Assembly: GCF_009847015.1 (NCBI RefSeq)
Contig: NZ_WVEM01000007.1
Span: 31,341-95,340 of the forward strand
Origin: Sunxiuqinia indica
Lineage (GTDB): Bacteria; Bacteroidota; Bacteroidia; Bacteroidales; Prolixibacteraceae
Direction of reading: 5' to 3'
DNA: 64,000 bases
Shown here in pieces: positions 1 through 6,833 of the stretch (within the stretch, counting starts at the first letter, position 1; every line of letters starts with the position of its first letter). A program made the translations under genes and the position numbers. A model generated the notes under the pieces. That model ran no database searches, had not been told where the DNA came from, and saw nothing but the letters and a program-made list of their open reading frames with translations.

Positions 1-108
1 TAATTCAGAATCGTAGCTCAGTTGTGCATTGAATTCGCTTAGCGCTTCGCCGGTCAACTCCCCGCTAAGGTACTTATCAATTAGTTCTATTTTATTCTTA
101 CGTATCAT
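1..108 (-). CDS. Partial hypothetical protein (N-terminal 36 residues) downstream of a sigma factor
   Basis: Only the N-terminus lies in the window; the reading frame is open to the window edge from an ATG at 108. It begins MIRKNKIELIDKYLSGELTG and continues with a short acidic stretch. The pattern D-K/Q-Y-L-x-G-E-L is common at the start of Bacteroidota membrane proteins encoded just after ECF-type sigma factors, often with TPR or CHAT partners; that role is inference here. It lies on the same strand as the sigma factor at 642-1226 but 533 bases away, with a sigma-like relic in between. Nothing can be said about its C-terminus or function. Confidence 0.5.
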   Translation of the reverse strand, partial: MIRKNKIELIDKYLSGELTGEALSEFNAQLSYDSEL

Positions 109-641
109 CTTTCCAAAATTTTGATTTTCAATATCCTCTTCTATTTTTTTTTACGGGATTTATTTGAGATGTTTATACAAAATTTCCCGTAGCACAAGCA
201 TTTAATGGCTATTGTTTTTAGGCGTTCTTTGATTTTTACAGTCAAATCACACTGTTTGTTTAAAAAAAAGCGAGCAAAAATTATACTTGAGAAGTTCGGT
301 TGGTTAGAAACAATCATTAAAAAAACAGATCGTTATTACCGAAATCTTTGGGTAAATGTTCTTGTAGAATTGCTGTAGAATTAGAAGTCAACTCGGAATC
401 TCGTGAGAAATTCTTCGTTCGTGTATTTTATCATTTTCACTCTTTTATCCTTAAAACAGGCAAAAGGTAACCCCTTGCGACGTAATTTAATTTAGAATTT
501 GTGTGTATTGCTTCTAAATAGATATTCTTTTTGGGGTTATTATTGGACGTGGTTCCCTAAGTAGTACGATGTTTTTCAATAAAAAACGGTCGTTTATTGA
601 GAATAGAAAATAAAAATGTCTTTGGGTAATTAAAGGTATTG
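109..641. other. Intergenic region between sigma factor and partial gene
   Basis: This 533-bp AT-rich gap holds no open frame of useful length apart from the sigma-like relic at 381-434. On the minus strand, just upstream of the relic, the segment GGGGTTACCTTTTGCC (about 464-479) looks like a 5' leader motif, but its role is not known to me. No hairpin terminator with a clear U-tract was seen. Confidence 0.4.
381..434 (-). pseudogene. Sigma-factor N-terminus relic (17 codons)
   Basis: An ATG at 434 opens a 17-codon frame reading MIKYTNEEFLTRFRVDF before a TAA. Its first ten residues closely match the start of the neighbouring sigma factor (MVNYTNEELLNGI), including an identical YTNEE, and the DNA around it is also similar. 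There is no continuation of sigma regions 2 or 4 in any frame nearby. I read it as the 5' end of a second sigma-factor gene whose body has been lost, possibly leaving the promoter region that now serves the partial gene at 1-108. A short leader peptide is the alternative. Confidence 0.4.
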
Positions 642-1226
642 TTAAGCGTTGTCTTCCAATATTTTTTTATACTCGATATCCTGCTTAATACTTTTTACCA
701 GGTACTCTTTGCATTTATATTTTCTCTTTTTTGCGTATTTTTCACTCTGGTACCCCATAACCTGAGCTATTTGTTTGAGGGGAACCTTATCAAAAAAAAG
801 TTGTAAGATCTTCTGGCAGTCTTTGCCTAGATTTTTAAAATGTTTTTGATAGAGTTTGTATTTTTCATTTAAATCTGCCGTTTCTTCAAAACTGGTATCA
901 TAAATATCTTCATTGAAATCATGATTGTCTTGAATTTTTTCACGCTCGTTTTTTCTTTTTTCGAGCTGTTTCAGCCATAGAAACCTGCATACAGAGTACA
1001 GATAAGTTTCGAATGAGCAATCAAGGACAAGATCATTGGCTTTTAACTTACGATAGATAATAATAATTGCTTCCTGGAAAATATCATTCGAATCCTCATC
1101 ATCTCCGTTATTCTTTTTTATGAAGAAGTTAATTTTATAAAAGAAGTTTTTGTAAATGTACTGGAGAATTAAATTATCATTCCTCAGAATTCCATTGAGA
1201 AGCTCTTCATTCGTATAGTTAACCAT
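642..1226 (-). CDS. RNA polymerase sigma-70 factor, ECF-like
   Basis: A 194-residue protein with the two-domain layout of ECF sigma factors, which direct core RNA polymerase to a small set of promoters. Residues about 20-92 form region 2, with the NDIFQEAIIIIYRKL helix (47-61) that contacts the -10 region and core enzyme. Residues about 128-178 form region 4, with a helix-turn-helix around 148-172 followed by a Lys/Arg-rich tail. The linker carries many charged residues. It is very AT-rich and lysine-rich. No FecR-type anti-sigma gene is adjacent; the next gene on the strand is the partial protein at 1-108, the arrangement seen with CHAT/TPR-type sigma loci. Target promoters are unknown. Confidence 0.85.
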   Translation of the reverse strand: MVNYTNEELLNGILRNDNLILQYIYKNFFYKINFFIKKNNGDDEDSNDIFQEAIIIIYRKLKANDLVLDCSFETYLYSVCRFLWLKQLEKRKNEREKIQDNHDFNEDIYDTSFEETADLNEKYKLYQKHFKNLGKDCQKILQLFFDKVPLKQIAQVMGYQSEKYAKKRKYKCKEYLVKSIKQDIEYKKILEDNA

Positions 1227-1613
1227 TTTCTCTATTTAATTCTTTTATGTATGGAACAGGCCGATTCACTGCCATTAAAGCAAAAACCCAAACGGTACAG
1301 TCAGCACCTCTGTTTTCCGCATTAAATATCCCTATAAAATGTTTAAAAAACAAATGAACGCTCGTATTCAAGGGTGGCTATTGCTTTATTTAATTCAATT
1401 AATCGTTCATTATTTTCTTAAGTGTTCCACTAACTTCTACAGCTTTTGAATTCCTCAATAATGAACTGAAGAAATAGAATGATGAATTAAGATTATGGGG
1501 TGTTCCAAAAATGAGGGTAAATTTCTAAAGTTTGAAATAAAAAATTGATATTAAAGATGCTGTCGAGTCTGAGATTCTGAGGAGTATGGTGGCTGAGATT
1601 GTGTTTAAAAATA
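1227..1613. other. Intergenic region, no feature recognised
   Basis: Upstream region of the sigma factor. It is AT-rich, has stops in all frames at short intervals, and shows no hairpin with a convincing stem or known RNA fold. The promoter of the sigma gene must lie here, but I cannot point to a clear -7/-33 pair. Confidence 0.3.
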
Positions 1614-1641
1614 AAAAGGTAGACCCTCTGGCCTACCTTTT
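1614..1641. terminator. Hairpin terminator or attenuator, 9-bp stem
   Basis: AAAAGGTAG at 1614-1622 pairs perfectly with CTACCTTTT at 1633-1641 around a 10-base GC-richer loop. A-rich and T-rich flanks give a U-tract on either strand. It may terminate the TonB-like gene reading leftwards from 2515, or be the 5' attenuator of a lost SusC-type gene, since it directly precedes a SusC-like leader (1642-1719). Confidence 0.6.
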
Positions 1642-1719
1642 CTCACTAAACTAACTAACCTAACTAAACCTAAACTTATGAAAAAAAACGTACTACAAAG
1701 ATATGCTCTAAAGCATTAA
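1642..1719 (+). pseudogene. Relic of a SusC-type gene leader and start
   Basis: After the hairpin comes a purine-poor CTAACTAACC-type leader ending in an ATG at 1678 with the frame MKKNVLQRYALKH, then TAA. In Bacteroidota, SusC-type TonB-dependent receptors often begin MKK- followed by a basic stretch ending in LK before the signal helix, and are preceded by this kind of CTAA-repeat leader. Here the frame stops where the signal helix would begin and no receptor follows. Interpretation as a receptor relic is inference from this resemblance. Confidence 0.35.
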
Positions 1720-1777
1720 CTTGAGTTAAAAATTTGTTAATTGATGTTAAATATTTGTTTTTTCTTCACGTAGGCCA

Positions 1778-2515
1778 CTATTGTGCTACAAATGTGTAGG
1801 AAATTGTACCTTTTTGTTGGGGTGGCGCTGCGTTGTCTGAATTGAAAAGAGTACGATCTGCAGCTTGTTTGGCATAAATGGCTAACATCGGGTCTTGTAA
1901 ATCCCTCTCATTTCTAACATTTGATTCAATAACTCGCCCTCGCCGGTTTACAACAATATCTACAACAACCAGGCCACCATCCTGCGCCAGATACACGGGT
2001 ATCGGAAGTCGGCGATGATACCGATCCTCTAGAAAATAGTGAATATTGCTTTCTCCCGAATAAATGGTGTTTTTTATCGAATCCGGGTTCATCCCTTCTG
2101 TGGTTTCTTCAGGCATTACAAACTCTTCAATGTCTTTTACTTCTTTTGACAGTTGTTTGTTCACATCTGCGACAAGCTTTTGGGCTTCGGCGATTTCTCG
2201 CTGATAATCCTCGTCGAAAAATGGATCTTTTGTTGGCGCATCATTTACGGCCCGGTTACTTCTGGATGCCAATTGCTCCATTTCGCTTGGTGTTGAAGGG
2301 GTGTTTTCGTCTTGTTTTTTTTCTTGCAGCTTTTCAGGTTTCGGTTCTTCCAATTCTTTGATGTTAGAAAAGTCAATAATGATTGGTTCTTCTTTCACTT
2401 CGCCTTTGGGCTTAACATTGACAAGTAAGAAACTACTAAATAATAGTATGTGGAAAAGCAGGGTTCCTATTATTCCATATATATTTTCTTTATATAGTTT
2501 CTTGAATTTTGACAT
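1778..2515 (-). CDS. TonB-like energy transducer family protein
   Basis: A 245-residue inner-membrane protein. One membrane helix (about 12-34) follows a short basic N-terminus; then an acidic, Pro/Lys/Glu-rich periplasmic linker; then a TonB C-terminal-like domain (about 157-245) with the GGLVVVDIVVNRRGRV strand. TonB proteins pass proton-motive energy from ExbBD to outer-membrane receptors; no exbB or exbD lies nearby, so its partner receptor is unknown. I chose the ATG at 2515 rather than the one 78 bases upstream because a -7 box TAACTTTG (2522-2529, minus strand) ends six bases before it, implying an almost leaderless mRNA, and because the shorter form has a normal membrane-anchor N-terminus. 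Confidence 0.75.
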   Translation of the reverse strand: MSKFKKLYKENIYGIIGTLLFHILLFSSFLLVNVKPKGEVKEEPIIIDFSNIKELEEPKPEKLQEKKQDENTPSTPSEMEQLASRSNRAVNDAPTKDPFFDEDYQREIAEAQKLVADVNKQLSKEVKDIEEFVMPEETTEGMNPDSIKNTIYSGESNIHYFLEDRYHRRLPIPVYLAQDGGLVVVDIVVNRRGRVIESNVRNERDLQDPMLAIYAKQAADRTLFNSDNAAPPQQKGTISYTFVAQ

Positions 2516-2664
2516 GTTCGGCAAAGTTAATAACAAAATACCCTCAATCTGATGATTCAATACAAAATTGCTAATCGTTTTTTTCATCAACAATATTTAT
2601 TGAAGTATCTTCCGAGTTCGATTTTTAGAGTAATTTAAGCAAATTAATAAAGCGATTTATGTAA

Positions 2665-4587
2665 ATGTTAAAACTAGTTAAAATGATAATTCAACTAAGG
2701 TTTGAACGTTTACAAAAGATAATATTGTGTAAAAATACTACTGTGATTAGGCCGGGTAACTTAATACTGATTTTGTGTTTCGGATTGTTTTTGAGCAGTA
2801 ATGTTGTAGTGGCTCAAGAAGAAATTGAAGACTCCGTGGATCTTGACGGTAGCACGGAGCTATTTTATGACTCCTTAAAAAACAAGGCCTATCGACATCG
2901 GATTACGCGATTAGTATACAATAACCTCGTGTCTCAGAAAGGGAAAAGGAATCAAAACCAACTTGAAGTAGAACTTTTTCAAATGAGCCTTCTTGAAGGG
3001 AAGACCATTGCATCAATTCAGATTCAACAGTTAGATATTATTGGCCCTTCGTTTAGGGATACTGCCCGAACAAGTCACACTTGGCTTGGGCAAACAGCCA
3101 ATAAATTGCATACCCAAACAAATGAGCGAATTATACGGAAAAATATTCTGGTGCAAAGAGGGGATACGTTAAATGTTGAGCAGGTATTAGACAATGAGCG
3201 GATTATAAGACGATTACCATTTATAAAAGATGTGCGTTTTTTGGTTCGACAAGACTCTCTGAATACAGAGCAGGTCCATCTCACCGTTCTTACGAAAGAT
3301 GTTTTTGCATTTGGAATTGGTGGAAGTGTCAATGGATTGCAGGGGGCGAGCCTGGAAATGTATAACAAAAACATTTGGGGGGCTGGACACCAGATTTCTG
3401 CAAAAATAGTTGGGCATGTCGATCGGGAGCCATACGTGGGATTCGAAACGTTCTATAAAATTAATAATATCGGAGGTAATTTCTTAAACATTTCCTTGGG
3501 ATACGCCAATACATATAAGCGAAAAGGAATAGGGTTCGAATTTGAAAAGGAATTTCTACGATCTTCAACTGAATGGGGAGGCGGATTGAAGTTGCTTCGA
3601 TGGAAGCGAGCGGATCGCCTATTTGAAGATTCCCCGATTATTCTCGATGAATTGGAATTGGATTATCGGCACTATGACTTATGGGGTGGTTATGCCTTTC
3701 AACTAAATGAAGGAATGCCGTATAGAAGCAGTCAGTTGGTTGCAGCCGGACGGATGCGTTATTATCATTTTTTTGAACGTCCGGAGCCCGACCCGATGAA
3801 TAATCAGTATTTCGCCAATTCAAAATTCTATCTCGCCAGTATTAGTTTATCAAAACGAAGCTATTACAGAGACTATTTAATCTATAGCTACGGTATTACC
3901 GAAGATATTCCAAAGGGATATCTGCATGAATGGGTAGTTGGGTTTGATGACAATGAATTTGTTAAGCGTTGGTATTCTCATCTGTATTTTTCTTCTGGAA
4001 ACTTTATCAAATATCGTCCGTCGTTTTTATTTGCTTCGGCAGGTATAGGCGGTTTTTTTAATTCTCATAAATTCGAACAAGGGCAGATTGATTTAACCGG
4101 AAGTTATATTTCGCGTTTGTACACAATTGGAAGAAAGAATTTCAGGCAATTTGTAAAGCTAAATTATATAATTGGTTTAAAACGATTCGATTTAGAGCAA
4201 TTGTATTTGTCTCGGGAACGAGGAATTCGTGGGTTTAATAGCAATTCGGCAACGGGAAAACAACGATTGAGCTTAAATATCGAGTCGGTTTTGTTTACTC
4301 CGAAACATGTTTTAGACTTCAATTTTGCATTTTTTGGATTTCTTGATCTTGGAATAATCGGCTCCAATAAAAGCCTGATCTTTGATCAGAACTATTATGC
4401 CGGAATTGGGGCCGGCGTTCGAATAAGAAACGAAAATCTGGTGTTCCGAACAATACAGTTGCGTTTGTCTTATTTCCCAAGTCATCCGGCAGATATTGGA
4501 GCTTTTGGTGGAGTGTTGAATGAGCGTTCAAAAACACAATTTTATAGCTTTCAACCACGCAGGCCTCAGGTGCTTCGGTTCGAGTAG
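2665..4587 (+). CDS. Outer-membrane BamA/TamA-like protein with POTRA-type domain
   Basis: A 640-residue exported protein. The signal helix (LILILCFGLFLSS, ending VVVAQ near residue 51) is preceded by an unusually long N-terminus, so the real start may be the GTG at 2743 (residue 27). Residues about 150-205 resemble a POTRA domain, including IIRKNILVQRGDTLN and the motif LPFIKDVRF. The rest is aromatic-rich alternating beta strands typical of a D15/surface-antigen 16-strand barrel, containing RERGIRGFNSN, which resembles the conserved barrel loop. It probably sits in the outer membrane and may insert or transport proteins or lipids; it is too short and has too few POTRA domains to be the main BamA. 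Its 3' end converges on the peptidase gene. Confidence 0.65.
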   Translation: MLKLVKMIIQLRFERLQKIILCKNTTVIRPGNLILILCFGLFLSSNVVVAQEEIEDSVDLDGSTELFYDSLKNKAYRHRITRLVYNNLVSQKGKRNQNQLEVELFQMSLLEGKTIASIQIQQLDIIGPSFRDTARTSHTWLGQTANKLHTQTNERIIRKNILVQRGDTLNVEQVLDNERIIRRLPFIKDVRFLVRQDSLNTEQVHLTVLTKDVFAFGIGGSVNGLQGASLEMYNKNIWGAGHQISAKIVGHVDREPYVGFETFYKINNIGGNFLNISLGYANTYKRKGIGFEFEKEFLRSSTEWGGGLKLLRWKRADRLFEDSPIILDELELDYRHYDLWGGYAFQLNEGMPYRSSQLVAAGRMRYYHFFERPEPDPMNNQYFANSKFYLASISLSKRSYYRDYLIYSYGITEDIPKGYLHEWVVGFDDNEFVKRWYSHLYFSSGNFIKYRPSFLFASAGIGGFFNSHKFEQGQIDLTGSYISRLYTIGRKNFRQFVKLNYIIGLKRFDLEQLYLSRERGIRGFNSNSATGKQRLSLNIESVLFTPKHVLDFNFAFFGFLDLGIIGSNKSLIFDQNYYAGIGAGVRIRNENLVFRTIQLRLSYFPSHPADIGAFGGVLNERSKTQFYSFQPRRPQVLRFE

Positions 4588-4632
4588 AATATAAAAAGAA
4601 TCGATCGGCGAGCAACTATTGTAGTTCATCTA

Positions 4633-6741
4633 CTACAGGTAGTCCAGAAAATACTGACTAACTTTATCCATCAAATGAACACGGTCTTTTCCCCTCACGT
4701 TATGAGGATGAGTGGGATAGGTAAAAAAGTCGACAGGTTTATTTTGTCTCACACATTCTCTTAAAAACTTCATACTATGTTGCATCACTACCGTAGGGTC
4801 CTGAGCACCATGAATGAGCATCAATTTCCCTTGTAAGCTATTCACATGCTCGGTCATATTTGCTTCCTGATATCCTGTCGGATTTTCTTGTGGCATATCC
4901 ATGTAGCGTTCTCCGTACATAATTTCGTACATGCTCCAGTCAACTACGGGTCCACCGGCAACACCTGCCTTGAAAGTTTCAGAGTGGCGCAACATTAAGT
5001 TAAGTGTCATAAAACCACCGTAGCTCCAGCCATGAACTCCTATGCGATTTGCATCGACATACGGCAGACTTTTTAAATATTCGATTCCACGCATTTGGTC
5101 TGCCGTTTCTGCAATCCCTAAATTTCGGTGAATTACATTTTCAAAGGCTGCGCCCCGATTTCCAGATCCGCGGCTATCTACGGTAAATAAAATAAAGCCA
5201 TGCGATGCCATGTAGTATTGCCACCATCGCACATCATTGTGCCATGTATTGTTTATTAGTTGTGCATGCGGACCTCCGTATACGTATATGATAGTCGGAT
5301 ATTTTTTTGTTTGATTAAAATTTGGAGGAAGAATCAGTCGACCGTATAAATTCGTTGAATCATCGTTTGCTTTAATTGTAATGATTTCATTTTTACCGAA
5401 TTGAAAATCAGCAACAGGATTGTCTGCTTTGTTAATGGTGCGAACTAGTTTCCCTTCAGACGTTGATAAATCCGTTTGACCCGGAACATCGAAAGCTTCC
5501 CATTGATCAAGTAGATGATTGAAGTCGGATGAAAACTTGGCTTGATGTGTTCCTGCTGCTCGATCTAAACGGGTGATTTCACCATTTGTAATTTTCACCT
5601 TGTATAAATGTCTTTCAATCGGCGATTCTTTGGTGGATTGAATATAAACGTACTTTTTGTCTGCTCCATAAAAGTTTGTGACTTCCCAGTTCCCCTTTGT
5701 TATTTGCCTAATTTGCTTACCCGAAGTATCGTACAAATAAAGATGGAACCAGCCGTCTTTACGTGTCCAATAGTAAAATTGATCCGGATTTGAAGATGAA
5801 AAAACAAGGGGGTGTTGCGGTTCAACATAGGTGCTGCTTGTTTCTTCAAACAAGGTCTTTACTTTTTCACCGGATGAAACTTCGTACTTGTTCATTTGCA
5901 TATGATCTTGCCCACGGTTCAGTTCAGCCAGGTAAATAAACTTGTCGTTTGGTCCCCAGCTTATGTTTGTGAGATAATGTTCATCGGGTTCTCCTGTGTT
6001 TAAAAAAATGGTTTTGCCGCTTTCCAAATCATAAATGCCAACGGAAACCTGGTGGCTTTTCATTCCGGCCATCGGATACTTTATTGGCGTGTACTCCGCT
6101 TCGCGAGCCATAAAGTCAACCAGTGGATAATCGTTTACCATGCTTTCATCTTTATGGTAAAAGGCAACTTGTTTTCCTGTCGAAGACCAAAAAATCCCTT
6201 TGGTAATGCCAAATTCACGACGATGAACGTAATGTCCATTCAAAATTCCTTTTTCAGAATCAAACGTAATTTGCGTTTCTCCGTCTTTATTCAACACAAA
6301 TAAGTTTTGCCCTTTGGTGTATGCAAGTGTTTTTGACGTTTCACAAAAAGACAGGTTCTCGGCATTCTCCGGGATAGATAATTGCAAGGAAACAGTTTTC
6401 TTCTCAATATTGAAAAGAACCAGATGTTGACTGTGCCGGAATTGAATGGTTCGTGAATCAATAAACTTAAACGCAGGGAATCTGGAAAGTGAGAATTCCT
6501 GGAAGTCGGATAAAGTCAATAGGGCATCTGGATTATTCTTATTACACGAATACTGTAAAAGTGTATCATTGCTCACCAAAACATAGTGTTCGTTGTCTCT
6601 CCATTGCAGCGATTTTAGTTGTTCGGGGCGCAAATAACTTCGGCTGCCGACAATGGCATCTTTAAGTGTGAGCTCTTTCTTTTGTGCGAAAGTAAAGGTT
6701 GAAATCAAGACGATTAACAGGAACGAATAGGCAGTTTTCAT
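4633..6741 (-). CDS. Dipeptidyl peptidase IV-type S9 serine peptidase
   Basis: A 702-residue secreted or periplasmic peptidase of family S9B, which removes X-Pro or X-Ala dipeptides from peptide N-termini. It has a signal peptide (MKTAYSFLLIVLISTFTFAQ), an N-terminal beta-propeller (about 40-440), then an alpha/beta-hydrolase domain. The triad is visible: Ser573 in GWSYGG, Asp648 in GAQDPTV and His680 in HPHNV. Length matches the family (about 700-740). The single gene reads towards the convergent outer-membrane gene. It fits a protein-degrading fermentative lifestyle with the aspartate lyase in the same window. Confidence 0.9.
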   Translation of the reverse strand: MKTAYSFLLIVLISTFTFAQKKELTLKDAIVGSRSYLRPEQLKSLQWRDNEHYVLVSNDTLLQYSCNKNNPDALLTLSDFQEFSLSRFPAFKFIDSRTIQFRHSQHLVLFNIEKKTVSLQLSIPENAENLSFCETSKTLAYTKGQNLFVLNKDGETQITFDSEKGILNGHYVHRREFGITKGIFWSSTGKQVAFYHKDESMVNDYPLVDFMAREAEYTPIKYPMAGMKSHQVSVGIYDLESGKTIFLNTGEPDEHYLTNISWGPNDKFIYLAELNRGQDHMQMNKYEVSSGEKVKTLFEETSSTYVEPQHPLVFSSSNPDQFYYWTRKDGWFHLYLYDTSGKQIRQITKGNWEVTNFYGADKKYVYIQSTKESPIERHLYKVKITNGEITRLDRAAGTHQAKFSSDFNHLLDQWEAFDVPGQTDLSTSEGKLVRTINKADNPVADFQFGKNEIITIKANDDSTNLYGRLILPPNFNQTKKYPTIIYVYGGPHAQLINNTWHNDVRWWQYYMASHGFILFTVDSRGSGNRGAAFENVIHRNLGIAETADQMRGIEYLKSLPYVDANRIGVHGWSYGGFMTLNLMLRHSETFKAGVAGGPVVDWSMYEIMYGERYMDMPQENPTGYQEANMTEHVNSLQGKLMLIHGAQDPTVVMQHSMKFLRECVRQNKPVDFFTYPTHPHNVRGKDRVHLMDKVSQYFLDYL

Positions 6742-6833
6742 GACGAATATTTTCTTGTTTTGATGCTACGAAACTAAAGCTTTTTCTGATTGTGAGTGAT
6801 GAGTTTTTTCAGTTCTTATTTTATTACAACTTT

